This document shows, in pieces, positions 43,739-53,101 of a DNA stretch of 64,000 bases. The notes beneath the pieces were generated by a model, which saw nothing but the letters and a program-made list of their open reading frames with translations, was not told the DNA's origin and searched no databases. The stretch's first letter is position 1, and each line of letters begins with the position of its first letter. The DNA comes from Bacillus thuringiensis (GTDB lineage Bacteria > Bacillota > Bacilli > Bacillales > Bacillaceae_G): the NCBI RefSeq assembly GCF_022095615.2, contig NZ_CP155559.1, positions 989,501 to 1,053,500 on the forward strand, written 5' to 3'. The position numbers were made by a program, and so were the translations under genes.

Positions 43739-46700
43739 ATGCAAATGAAAAGTACTAAAAGGCATATTTCAATGGTTTCATTAGTTTTTCTAGTATTATT
43801 TTCAGTGCTAAATGTGTGGGCTCCAGTTATTCAAGCCGCTGTGATAAAAAATCCAGTGGATGAGATTAATATCTCCCGTACTGATGGTACAACGTCTGAA
43901 CCATATCAAGCCTCAGATGGCATGAAAGTAGAAGTGAAGTGGTCAGCTAAAGAAAAAATAAAAAGTGGAGATCAATTCACAATTGATATGCCAAAAGAAT
44001 TTAGAAAAGATCTTATGAATATGACTTTTCCTTTAAAAGATGCTGAAGGGAAAGTAGTTGGTACATGTGAGATGAAAAAGGGTGTATTGACATGTACTAT
44101 GGGTGATTACGTAGAAGGAAAGAATAACATTAAAGGTTCTTTATTCGTAGAATTCTATTTTGGTCTAGAAGCATATGATGGTATTAAAAAAATTCCATTA
44201 GAATTTAACGTTGATGGTCAAATCGTAAATAAAGAAGTAAGTGTAAACAATACGACAGAGAGACCGAAGCCGCAGCCCAATACGGAGAATTTATTAAAAT
44301 GGGGTTCTTATAATCAGGAAGACCCTTCAATTGCAGACTGGACGGTATATGTAAATGCAACTGGAACAGAAATGCAAGATCTTAAATTAACAGACACATT
44401 GGGACCTGGGCATGAATTAATTACAGATAGTTTAGTATTAGAAGAGGCTGTCTTTGAAGATGGATATGCAGCAACAAATATTAAGCCAGCAGATTTATCT
44501 AAAATTAAAATTAATGCAACGAAAACTGGATTTACAATTGGATTTCCGGACAGTTCAAAAGGTTATATTTTAAGATATAAAACAAAGATTACTAATCCCG
44601 CTGCAAAGCCTCATAAAAATACTGTGAAATTAGAAGGTAAAAATATTGTAACTGAAGAAAAAGTTGGAGAAGTATTCGTAAGTGGTGGGGGAGGAACCGG
44701 TTCAGGTGACGATAATCCACCTAGCATTGAAAAAAATATAGTTGATGAGAATGGTAAGCTTGTAGAGAATGAGCAGTTAACACAAATGGATCAAGCTATT
44801 CAATACCAAGTTGGTACACATATACCGAAAGATCCGCCTAATTATAGGTCAATGATAATTAGTGATGATTTAGAAGATGTTTTAGAAGTATTAGAGGCAA
44901 AAGTGTATGATCAAAATGGCCAAGATATTACTTCTAAAGGAACGTTAAATATAGATAAACAAAGAAGTGAAGTAACATTTACGTTTGGTGAGAACTTTGA
45001 CTATAAGTCGTATGAAGACCAGATAATTAATCTCAGTATCAAGGCGAAAATTAAAAATAATGCAGACTTATCTTCTTACGTCGATAAGAAGATTCCTAAT
45101 AAAGCGGAATTACGTTTTGATGATAAAACATTAACATCAAGAGAAGTAACTGTTACGCCGCCTGAAGCTCCAAAAGAAGGTACAGTATCGATTCATAAAA
45201 TAGATGCTGAGGATCCGAACAAAGGGTTAAAAGGTGCCGAATTTGAGGTTCGAAATAGTGCAAATGAAGTTGTTGCAAAACTGAAAACGGACGAAAAAGG
45301 TTTTTCAGTACCTCAAACTTTAGCTCCTGGGACGTATAAAGTTTATGAAACAGTAGCGCCAGAAGGATATCAAAAATTAACAAGTCCAGTAGAGATTACA
45401 CTTCAAGCTGGAGAAACAAAAACAATTGAAATTAAAAATACTATGCAAAAGGGTCAAATTGAAGTAAAGAAAATTGATTCGGAAAATGGTGAAAAACCAT
45501 TAGCAAATGCAGAGTTTGATATAGTAAAAGACGGTGTAGTAATTGAACATATTGTTACAGATAAAGATGGTATGGCAATCTCTAAACCGTTAGCACCAGG
45601 AAAATATATTTTAAAAGAAACGAAGGCGCCTGAAGGATACCAATTAAAAGAAACAGAGTTCGAAGTAAATGTAACAGGGGACGGCATATTCCCAATACAA
45701 GTGGAAAATGCAATGGTAGACAAAGGTAATATCGAAATTACAAAAGTAGACAAAGAAAACGGGGCAGTATTAGCCGGCGTCGAATTTGAAGTCCAAGATG
45801 AGAAAGATGGAGTAGTAAGAAAAGTAGTAACAGATAAAGAAGGAAAAGCAAACGTTTCAGATCTATCAGTAGGAAAGTACAAATTAGTAGAGACGAAAAG
45901 CTTACCAGGTTACAAAAAGCTAACAGAACCAGTACCATTTGAAATTAAAAAAGGTATGACAAAAGTTTTATCAATAAAAGTAGAAAATGAGCAGTTAGAC
46001 AAAGGCTCAGTAGAAATTACAAAAGTAGATAAAGATAGTAAAGCACCATTAAAAGATGTTGTATTTGAGGTACGTGATTCAAAAGGAAAAGTAGTAAAAA
46101 AAGTAACAACAGATAAAGAAGGGAAAGCGAAAGTTTCAGATCTATCAGTCGGAAAATACGAATTAGTAGAAACGGAAAGCTTACCAGGTTACAAAAAACT
46201 AACAGAACCAGTATCATTTGAAATTACAAAGGGTATGACGAAAGTCCTATCAGTGGAAGTAGAGAATGAACAGCTAGATAAAGGTTCAGTAGAAATTACA
46301 AAAGTAGATAAAGACAGCCAGAAAGTATTAAAAGGCGTAGTCTTTGAAGTGCAAGATGAAGCTGGAACAGTAGTGAAGGAATTAAAAACAGATAAAGATG
46401 GTAAAGCAAAAATCTCTGATCTATCAGTAGGAAAGTACAAATTAGTAGAGAAAGAAAGTTTACCAGGCTATAAGAAACTAACAGATTCAGTATTGTTTGA
46501 AATTAAAAAAGGCATGACCGAGATTTTATCATTAAAAATAGAAAATGAAATGGTAGATACGGGAAATGTAGAGATAACAAAGGTAGATAAAGATAATAAA
46601 GCACCGTTAGCGGGAGTAACATTCATCGTCCAAGATGAAAAGGGTAATGAAGTTAAAAAAGTAACGACAGATAAAGATGGAAAAGCAAATGTTTCAGATT

Positions 46701-48964
46701 TACCTGTAGGAAAGTATGAATTAGTAGAGGTAGAAAGTTTACCTGGTTATAAAAAGTTAGAAAAACCAGTATCATTTGAAATAAAAAAAGGCATGACCGA
46801 GGTTCTATCATTGAAAGTAGAAAATGAAATGGTGGATACAGGGAATGTAGAGATAACAAAAATAGATAAAGATAGTAAAGCACCGTTAAAAGATGTTGTA
46901 TTTGAAGTACGTGATTCAAAAGGAAAAGTAGTTAAAAAAGTAACGACGGATAAAGAAGGAAAAGCAAACGTTTCAGATTTATCTATTGGGAAGTATGAGT
47001 TGGTGGAAGTAGAGACACCGGCAGGATATAAACCACTAGAAAAGCCAATTTCATTCGAAATTGAAAAGGGTAGAGTAACAGCACTACAATTAACTGTAGA
47101 AAATGAATTAGTGGATACAGGAAATGCAGAAATTACAAAAGTAGACAAAGAAAATAAAGGTGCTTTAGCTGATGCAGTCTTTGATATTCAAGATGAAGCA
47201 GGACAAGTAGTCGCTAAAATAACGACAGATAAAAAAGGACAAGCACAAGTTACTAATTTATCAGTTGGCACATACAAGTTAGTAGAAGTAAAAGCACCAA
47301 AGGGATATAAACAATTAGTAGATCCGATTACTTTCCAAATTGAAAAAGGCATGACAAAATCTCTTGCTTTAACAGTAGAAAATGAAATGTTAGACAAGGG
47401 TAACGTAGAAATTACAAAAGTAGATAAAGACAGTCAAAAAGCATTAGCAGGCGTAGTCTTCGAAGTACAAGATGAGCAAGGCAAAGTAGTAATCGAAATA
47501 ACGACAGATAAAGAAGGAAAAGCAAAAATCTCAGACTTATCTGTAGGAAAGTACAAATTAGTAGAAAAAGAAAGCTTACCAGGTTACAAACAATTAACAG
47601 AACCAGTATCGTTTGAAATCAAAAAAGGTATGACGAAAGTTTTATCATTGAAAGTAGAGAACGAACTGTTAGATAAAGGTTCAGTAGAGATTACAAAAGT
47701 GGACAAAGAAAGTGGCGCGTTATTAGAAGGCGTAACATTCGAAGTGCAAGATGAAAAAGATAAAGTAGTAACAAAAGTAACGACAGATAAAGAAGGAAAA
47801 GCAAACGTTTCAGATCTATCAGTAGGGAAATATAAGCTAGTAGAGGTAGAAAGCTTACCAGGATATAAAAAACTAGCGAAACCAGTATCGTTTGAAATTA
47901 AAAAAGGTATGACAGAAGTTTTATCACTAAAAGTAGAGAACGAATTAGTAGATAAAGGCTCAGTAGAAATTACAAAAGTGGACAAAGAAAGTGGCGCGTT
48001 ATTAGAAGGCGTAACATTCGAAGTGCAAGATGAAAAAGGCAAAGTAGTAACGAAAGTAAAAACAGATAAAGAAGGAAAAGCGAAAATTTCAGATCTATCT
48101 GTAGGAAGTTACAAACTAGTAGAAGTAGAGAATTTACCAGGCTACAAAAAATTAACAGAGCCAGTATCATTCGAAATTACAAAAGGTATGACGAAAGTCT
48201 TATCATTGAAAGTAGAGAATGAACAGTTAGACAAAGGCTCAGTAGAAATTACAAAAATGGCTGCTGAAAGTAAGAATGTATTATCAGGGGCAGTGTTTGA
48301 AGTTCATGACGAAAAGGGAAAAGTAGTAACGAAAGTAACAACAGATAAAGAAGGAAAAGCGAAAGTCTCAGACTTATCTGTAGGTAACTACACACTTGTA
48401 GAAGTAGAAGCACCAAAAGGTTATGAAAAATTAACTAATCCAATTCCATTTGAAATTACAAAAGGGATGATAAGCTCAGTTCAATTAGAAGTATTAAACA
48501 AACTGACCTCTTTAGCACCACCAGGCCCAGAGAAGCCAGAAACAACGGATCCAGAGAAACCAGAAACAACGGATCCAGAGAAGCCAGAAACAACGGATCC
48601 AGAGAAGCCAGAAACAACGGATCCAGAGAAACCAGAAACAACGGATCCAGAGAAACCTGGAACAACAGATCCAGAGAAGTCAGAAACAACGAATCCAGAG
48701 AAGTCCGAAACAACGAATCCAGAGAAGTCAGAAACAACGAATCCAGAGAAGTCAGAAACAACGAATCCAGAGAAACCTGGAACACCGAATCCAGAAAAAC
48801 CTGGAGCACCAGATCCAGGAAAACCGGAAATGATGAATCCAGAAACACCTGAAAAAGAATTACCGAAGACAGGACAGAAAATGCCTGTGGAACCATACAT
48901 GGGAGCACTTCTTATCATGATGAGTTTTGGATTGCTCGTATTAGGTAGAAAACAGCAGAGATAA
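43739..48964 (+). CDS. LPXTG-anchored collagen-type adhesin with 12 Cna-B repeats
   Basis: 1741 residues. Signal peptide to about 33 (VSLVFLVLFSVLNVWAPVIQA). An N-terminal adhesive region follows to ~480, including a fimbrial isopeptide-type domain about 335-478. Twelve Cna-B/SpaA domains of ~92 residues run 481-1588; each has a TK(V/I)D Lys strand, a YKLVE Glu and a VEN Asn, the isopeptide triad. A Pro-rich 8-residue repeat stalk (~1597-1706) leads to LPKTG (1708-1712), a helix and a basic tail. Sortase A should link it to the wall. Aligns with the Cap collagen adhesin of B. thuringiensis. aggagg precedes ATG. Confidence 0.93.
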   Translation: MQMKSTKRHISMVSLVFLVLFSVLNVWAPVIQAAVIKNPVDEINISRTDGTTSEPYQASDGMKVEVKWSAKEKIKSGDQFTIDMPKEFRKDLMNMTFPLKDAEGKVVGTCEMKKGVLTCTMGDYVEGKNNIKGSLFVEFYFGLEAYDGIKKIPLEFNVDGQIVNKEVSVNNTTERPKPQPNTENLLKWGSYNQEDPSIADWTVYVNATGTEMQDLKLTDTLGPGHELITDSLVLEEAVFEDGYAATNIKPADLSKIKINATKTGFTIGFPDSSKGYILRYKTKITNPAAKPHKNTVKLEGKNIVTEEKVGEVFVSGGGGTGSGDDNPPSIEKNIVDENGKLVENEQLTQMDQAIQYQVGTHIPKDPPNYRSMIISDDLEDVLEVLEAKVYDQNGQDITSKGTLNIDKQRSEVTFTFGENFDYKSYEDQIINLSIKAKIKNNADLSSYVDKKIPNKAELRFDDKTLTSREVTVTPPEAPKEGTVSIHKIDAEDPNKGLKGAEFEVRNSANEVVAKLKTDEKGFSVPQTLAPGTYKVYETVAPEGYQKLTSPVEITLQAGETKTIEIKNTMQKGQIEVKKIDSENGEKPLANAEFDIVKDGVVIEHIVTDKDGMAISKPLAPGKYILKETKAPEGYQLKETEFEVNVTGDGIFPIQVENAMVDKGNIEITKVDKENGAVLAGVEFEVQDEKDGVVRKVVTDKEGKANVSDLSVGKYKLVETKSLPGYKKLTEPVPFEIKKGMTKVLSIKVENEQLDKGSVEITKVDKDSKAPLKDVVFEVRDSKGKVVKKVTTDKEGKAKVSDLSVGKYELVETESLPGYKKLTEPVSFEITKGMTKVLSVEVENEQLDKGSVEITKVDKDSQKVLKGVVFEVQDEAGTVVKELKTDKDGKAKISDLSVGKYKLVEKESLPGYKKLTDSVLFEIKKGMTEILSLKIENEMVDTGNVEITKVDKDNKAPLAGVTFIVQDEKGNEVKKVTTDKDGKANVSDLPVGKYELVEVESLPGYKKLEKPVSFEIKKGMTEVLSLKVENEMVDTGNVEITKIDKDSKAPLKDVVFEVRDSKGKVVKKVTTDKEGKANVSDLSIGKYELVEVETPAGYKPLEKPISFEIEKGRVTALQLTVENELVDTGNAEITKVDKENKGALADAVFDIQDEAGQVVAKITTDKKGQAQVTNLSVGTYKLVEVKAPKGYKQLVDPITFQIEKGMTKSLALTVENEMLDKGNVEITKVDKDSQKALAGVVFEVQDEQGKVVIEITTDKEGKAKISDLSVGKYKLVEKESLPGYKQLTEPVSFEIKKGMTKVLSLKVENELLDKGSVEITKVDKESGALLEGVTFEVQDEKDKVVTKVTTDKEGKANVSDLSVGKYKLVEVESLPGYKKLAKPVSFEIKKGMTEVLSLKVENELVDKGSVEITKVDKESGALLEGVTFEVQDEKGKVVTKVKTDKEGKAKISDLSVGSYKLVEVENLPGYKKLTEPVSFEITKGMTKVLSLKVENEQLDKGSVEITKMAAESKNVLSGAVFEVHDEKGKVVTKVTTDKEGKAKVSDLSVGNYTLVEVEAPKGYEKLTNPIPFEITKGMISSVQLEVLNKLTSLAPPGPEKPETTDPEKPETTDPEKPETTDPEKPETTDPEKPETTDPEKPGTTDPEKSETTNPEKSETTNPEKSETTNPEKSETTNPEKPGTPNPEKPGAPDPGKPEMMNPETPEKELPKTGQKMPVEPYMGALLIMMSFGLLVLGRKQQR
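45179..48500 (+). repeat. Twelve tandem Cna-B coding units
   Basis: Units of about 276 bp. Units 3-12 are very similar; units 10 and 11 (from ~47676 and ~47955) are nearly identical at DNA level over long tracts. Units 1, 2 and 12 are more divergent. Confidence 0.88.
48527..48858 (+). repeat. 24-bp tandem repeats encoding PEKPETTD stalk
   Basis: About 13 copies: five PEKPETTD, one PEKPGTTD, four PEKSETTN, then divergent units before LPKTG. Likely length-variable by slippage. Confidence 0.9.
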
Positions 48965-48972
48965 TAAAAGTG

Positions 48973-49011
48973 AAAAGGTATCCTCAAAGTATTTGAGGAT
49001 ACCTTTTTTGT
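48973..49011 (+). terminator. Terminator of the adhesin gene
   Basis: aaaaggtatcctcaa / ttgaggatacctttt stem and T tail. A near copy occurs at 54075-54112. Confidence 0.9.
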
Positions 49012-49124
49012 TGTGAAAAAGAACTTTCTTAAGAGATTTCATATGTAAGGTTGAATTTTTAAGAAAAAGTTAAGGAACGAAAGTCACAATAGGCTTATCA
49101 AAAAATATACGAGGTGGAACAAAA

Positions 49125-49349
49125 ATGGAACAAACGAAACAAAAGTTAATACAAATTTTACTTATAGTAAATTTGGGAATTAGTACGTGTGCAGCTATCG
49201 GAGTAGGTTATGTAGTTTATAAACAAAGTAAAAGTCCGGATTTTTCAGAGATGGGCTCAAGAGGGCAGGGTAAGATGTTCCCGGGTAATGGTAATGGTCA
49301 TGGTCAATTCCAGCCGAATCAAGAACAATCGGGACAAACTCAAGAATAG
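49125..49349 (+). CDS. Small membrane protein with Gly/Gln-rich tail
   Basis: 74 residues: one helix (LIQILLIVNLGISTCAAIGVG) and a Gly/Asn/Gln-rich tail ending QSGQTQE. It starts at a good ATG (gaggtgg) and is followed 16 bases later by the adaptor gene, whose product also ends in a Gly-rich tail. Probable accessory subunit of the export system. No family recognised. Confidence 0.72.
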   Translation: MEQTKQKLIQILLIVNLGISTCAAIGVGYVVYKQSKSPDFSEMGSRGQGKMFPGNGNGHGQFQPNQEQSGQTQE

Positions 49350-49365
49350 GAAGGAGAATAGAGAT

Positions 49366-50604
49366 TTGAAAAAGTGGATTATTATTTCAACCATTATTGT
49401 TGTAATAGGGGGAGCGAGCGCTTGGTTCTTTTTACATAAAACAGATAAAACACAAGGTGTTGTAGCCGCGTCTCAAACAACGACAGTACAACAAGGAAAA
49501 CTGGAGGTAGCAGTTAGTGGTTCGGGTTCGGTTACAGCAAATACAGATCAAGATGTAACAGCGAAAGATACAATTCTTATTGTGGATACTATAAGTGTAG
49601 CGGCTGGAGATACAGTGAAAAAGGGTGATACACTTGTAACGTTTAAAAATGGTGCTGTCGTTACAGCTCCATATGACGGAGAAATTCAATCAGTTAGTGT
49701 GAAAAAAGGCGGCAAAGTGTCACAAGGAACAATTCTTCTCCGTATGAAAGATGCAAATGGATATACATCACCTGTAACGAGAGGTAACAATAGTGCAAGT
49801 TCGGATAAAGCAAGTGGCGGGAGTGGTTTGACAGCCGATAGTGTCAGTGTGAAGGAAGGTGATGTTGTAGAGGCAGGTGCAACACTTGTAACCTTTACAG
49901 ATGGAAGTATTTTGCAAGCTCCAGTAACGGGGACAATTACAAGTCTTTCTGTTGCAAGCGGTGATTCTGTACAAGCTGCGGATCCAATTGCACACATAAC
50001 AAATTATGACGCTTTGCAAACAACGATTAGTGTTGATGAATTAGATGTACCGAAAGTAAAAGAAGGTCAAGCAGTAAAAATAACAGCAAGTGCATTCGGC
50101 GATGAAACATTCAGCGGAAAGGTAACAAGTGTAGCCGAAAAAGGAACAGCAGACAAAGGCGTTTCTACATTTGACGTAACTGTACAAATTGAAGATCCGA
50201 AAAATATGAAAATAGGTATGTCAACAGAAGCAAGTATCTCAATAGAAAGTAAAGAAGGCGCATTATACGTTCCGGTAGAAGCGGTGCATACAAACGGAAA
50301 TGAAAAATATGTATTAGTTCCTACATCTTCAGACGATGCAACGCAGTCAACAAAAAAAGTGACAGTAGAAACTGGTATTTCAAATGATACGCATGTAGAA
50401 ATTACAAAAGGATTAGCAAAAGGAGATACGGTGCAAATACCGAGAGTTCAATCTAAAGGCAATTCTTCTCAAGGACCTATGATGATGCCTGGCGGAAACT
50501 CTCAAGGGGGATTTGGTGGTAACTTCCAAGGACGACCTGGCGGCGAATTTGGGGGAAGATCTAATGGCGGAGCTCCAGCTGGCGGCGGACAAGGAGGGCG
50601 TTAA
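49366..50604 (+). CDS. MacA/YknX-like membrane-fusion adaptor with tandem lipoyl domains
   Basis: 412 residues from TTG 49366 (aaggag upstream; a longer frame from 49288 lacks one). N-terminal anchor (IIISTIIVVIGGASAWFF), then two consecutive biotinyl-lipoyl-like modules (GDTVKKGDTLVTFKNGAVVT and GDVVEAGATLVTFTDGSILQ) without the long alpha-hairpin of Gram-negative MacA. A beta-barrel region and a Gly/Met-rich tail follow. Partner of the two ABC genes downstream. Confidence 0.85.
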   Translation: MKKWIIISTIIVVIGGASAWFFLHKTDKTQGVVAASQTTTVQQGKLEVAVSGSGSVTANTDQDVTAKDTILIVDTISVAAGDTVKKGDTLVTFKNGAVVTAPYDGEIQSVSVKKGGKVSQGTILLRMKDANGYTSPVTRGNNSASSDKASGGSGLTADSVSVKEGDVVEAGATLVTFTDGSILQAPVTGTITSLSVASGDSVQAADPIAHITNYDALQTTISVDELDVPKVKEGQAVKITASAFGDETFSGKVTSVAEKGTADKGVSTFDVTVQIEDPKNMKIGMSTEASISIESKEGALYVPVEAVHTNGNEKYVLVPTSSDDATQSTKKVTVETGISNDTHVEITKGLAKGDTVQIPRVQSKGNSSQGPMMMPGGNSQGGFGGNFQGRPGGEFGGRSNGGAPAGGGQGGR

Positions 50605-50608
50605 TGTT

Positions 50609-51340
50609 ATGGTGGAGCCAATTATTCAAATAAAGAACATGAAGAAAGTGTACGAACTTGGCGGCGAAACTGTAATGGCTCTAAAGAGTGTTTCCCTCGA
50701 TATTCAAAAGGGCGATTTTATCTCTATCATAGGACCATCAGGCTCTGGTAAATCAACATTTATGAACATGATTGGATGCTTAGATCGACCGGATTCAGGT
50801 GAATACTTGCTAGATAATGAAGAGATAGGAAAAATGAAAAGCTCTGAGCTGGCGACGATTCGAAATGAAAAAATAGGTTTCATTTTTCAAAACTTCAACC
50901 TGATAGCGAAACTGACAGCAGCTGAGAATGTCGAGCTTCCACTTATTTACCGAGGTATGAAAGCGGGAGAACGAAGAGAAACAGCATTAGAAGCATTACG
51001 AAAAGTAGGATTGGCAGATCGAGCGAATCATTTACCTTCTCAATTGTCGGGTGGGCAACAGCAACGTGTTGCCATAGCACGTGCGTTGGCTGGACATCCT
51101 CCTATTCTACTAGCAGATGAACCGACTGGAGCACTTGATAGTAAAACGAGTAAAGAAATATTAGGAATTATGAATGCATTAAATGAGCAAGGACATACCA
51201 TTATTCTTATTACGCATGATTTAGATGTTGCAAAGAAAGCAAGCCGCGTCGTCCGAATTCACGATGGACAGCTCTATGAGAATGGAGGTGAATGGTTTGC
51301 AAACATTCAAAATGGCACTGAAAAGCATAAGAGCGAATAA
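50609..51340 (+). CDS. MacB/YknY-like ABC ATPase
   Basis: 243 residues. Walker [25 protein letters not shown] signature, Walker [12 protein letters not shown]. Start at ATG 50609 in frame after aaggaggg; upstream frame is within the adaptor gene. Overlaps the permease gene by 44 bases. LolCDE/MacB-type exporter family. Confidence 0.92.
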   Translation: MVEPIIQIKNMKKVYELGGETVMALKSVSLDIQKGDFISIIGPSGSGKSTFMNMIGCLDRPDSGEYLLDNEEIGKMKSSELATIRNEKIGFIFQNFNLIAKLTAAENVELPLIYRGMKAGERRETALEALRKVGLADRANHLPSQLSGGQQQRVAIARALAGHPPILLADEPTGALDSKTSKEILGIMNALNEQGHTIILITHDLDVAKKASRVVRIHDGQLYENGGEWFANIQNGTEKHKSE

Positions 51341-52451
51341 AATTAGAGCATTCTTAACAATGCTGGGGATTATTATCGGCGTATCTTCTGTTATAGTCAT
51401 GGTCGCGATAGGGCAAGGGTCGACCAAAGAGGTACAAGATCAAATTGGTAACCTGGGTACAAATGTATTAACGGTATCGATTACGGATTCAGATGCTACA
51501 TTTAAAGAAAAAGACGCAAAACAAATTCAGGATATCGATGGTATTAAAGCTATTGCACCGACAGTATCAGGAAGAGTAACAGTGAAACATGAAAAAACGA
51601 ATACACAAGTATCAATGATTGGAACAACTTCTTCGTACTTAGACGTCCGTGATTTAAAACTGCAATCAGGACGCTTCATTGCAGACTTAGATCAGGGAAA
51701 TCATTCAAAAATCGCAGTACTTGGTGCAAGCACTGCACAAACATTATTCGGTTTAGGAGATCCGGTCGGTAAATCAGTAAAGGTAAACGGAACATCTTAT
51801 AAAGTTGTTGGGGTTCTTGAATCAGTGGGAAGTTCATTAGGAACAAGCGGAGATAGTACGATTATTGTTCCTCTTAGCACTGGACAGCGTTTAGCTGCTA
51901 CTACGAATGTTGGGACAACATATGTGAAGGTAGAAAATGAGGATATGATTCATTTCATATCGACCCGAATTGAAAGAACGATGAATTCAATCATAGGTGA
52001 TACAGATAGTTATAGCGTATCAAGTCCAAAAGATTTAATGGAAACTGCATCATCTGTCAATGATACGATGACATTCATGCTAGGCGGAAGTGCAGCAATC
52101 TCTCTTATCGTAGGCGGGATTGGCATTATGAATATTATGCTCGTATCAGTTTCAGAACGTACGAAAGAAATAGGTATTAGAAAAGCAATTGGAGCAAAGC
52201 GTAAAAATATTCTGCTTCAATTTCTCATCGAAGCAGTCATATTGAGTTCGTTCGGTGGAATAATTGGAATAGGAATTGGGGTAATTAGTGCACAAATATT
52301 TACGATAGCCACAGGTACAACAATAGTGTACTCCATACCGGTTATGCTATTATCATTTGTTTTTTCTTTATTAGTTGGAGTGATATTCGGTGTATTCCCG
52401 GCGAATAAAGCGTCGAAGCTTGATCCAATTCAAGCATTACGATATGAATAG
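51297..52451 (+). CDS. MacB/YknZ-like permease
   Basis: 384 residues from TTG 51297, with GGAGGTG about 6-7 bases upstream, inside the ATPase gene. N-terminal helix (FLTMLGIIIGVSSVIVMVAI), large extracytoplasmic domain (50-270), three C-terminal helices (IMNIMLVSVSERTKEIGIRK between). B. subtilis YknWXYZ protects against the SdpC toxin; a similar protective or export role is possible. Confidence 0.9.
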   Translation: MQTFKMALKSIRANKIRAFLTMLGIIIGVSSVIVMVAIGQGSTKEVQDQIGNLGTNVLTVSITDSDATFKEKDAKQIQDIDGIKAIAPTVSGRVTVKHEKTNTQVSMIGTTSSYLDVRDLKLQSGRFIADLDQGNHSKIAVLGASTAQTLFGLGDPVGKSVKVNGTSYKVVGVLESVGSSLGTSGDSTIIVPLSTGQRLAATTNVGTTYVKVENEDMIHFISTRIERTMNSIIGDTDSYSVSSPKDLMETASSVNDTMTFMLGGSAAISLIVGGIGIMNIMLVSVSERTKEIGIRKAIGAKRKNILLQFLIEAVILSSFGGIIGIGIGVISAQIFTIATGTTIVYSIPVMLLSFVFSLLVGVIFGVFPANKASKLDPIQALRYE

Positions 52452-52462
52452 AGCCAAAAAAG

Positions 52463-52489
52463 CGATCGTGTCTTGCGGTCGTTTTTTTT
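52463..52489 (+). terminator. Terminator of the exporter operon
   Basis: cgatcg / cggtcg stem and eight T residues. Confidence 0.78.
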
Positions 52490-52600
52490 GTTAATCTGCA
52501 AGTATTGTAGATACGGATAGTAGTACGCTAAAAAGATGTGAGATTTTTCTTTTTGGGGTACTTTTTATTTGTCACTTTGATGGAAATGAGGTGTTTTTTT

Positions 52601-52672
52601 ATGAAAAAGGCTTATTACACAAAGGACTGGAACCTGATTGACTCCTTAAAATATAGAAAGTGGGGAAAATAA
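52601..52672 (+). CDS. Candidate 23-residue microprotein
   Basis: MKKAYYTKDWNLIDSLKYRK then WGK. gaggtg lies 7 bases before the ATG. The peptide is basic and aromatic-rich with no membrane helix. It lies in a 650-bp intergenic region. Only the ribosome site and start support it. Confidence 0.35.
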   Translation: MKKAYYTKDWNLIDSLKYRKWGK

Positions 52673-53101
52673 TGTAAAAAAACTATTGTATGTTTAAAAA
52701 CCTTGTGTTACATTTGTGTTACAAATAGGTTACAAAACATGACTTTTATTACGTTTTGTTTTCTGTTGTTTTTCGGTATGTTACGAGTTGAGATTCGTAC
52801 CCAATGAACCGAGAATATATAAAAGTAAAAAAATAGCAAACTAAAATAGTTTTTCTATGTGTATAAGAGTGTGTGTAGTAAAGAGCCTGGTGAGAGCTTT
52901 ACGCACATGATTAAAATTCCTTTCTGTCTTAAAAGAAGAAAACCAACTACCAACTATTTAGGAGTTTTAAGTAATGATAGTAAATGAAATGTACTTCCTT
53001 TCCCACACACAATGTAGTACATATTTACTTTCAGTCTAATTACTACACAGACTTTTATACATATGCTGTTATTGTTTTAGGGATATATAGGAGGAGAAAA
53101 A
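52673..53101. other. Gene-free region upstream of the lipoprotein
   Basis: It contains three GTTACA boxes (about 52707-52737) and a gtaaag/ctttac hairpin (about 52877-52902). No protein gene is seen. It probably holds the lipoprotein promoter and possibly a leader RNA. Confidence 0.4.

Noticed and set aside
45454..48987. Many long minus-strand frames inside the adhesin gene
   Set aside because: They arise from the repetitive codon pattern of the Cna-B and Pro-rich repeats, repeat with the same period and have no start signals.
52703..52740. GTTACA boxes before the lipoprotein gene as a third TGTAAC operator
   Set aside because: The boxes are direct and irregular and do not form the TGTAAC-N7-GTTACA inverted repeat seen at 11151 and 11216.
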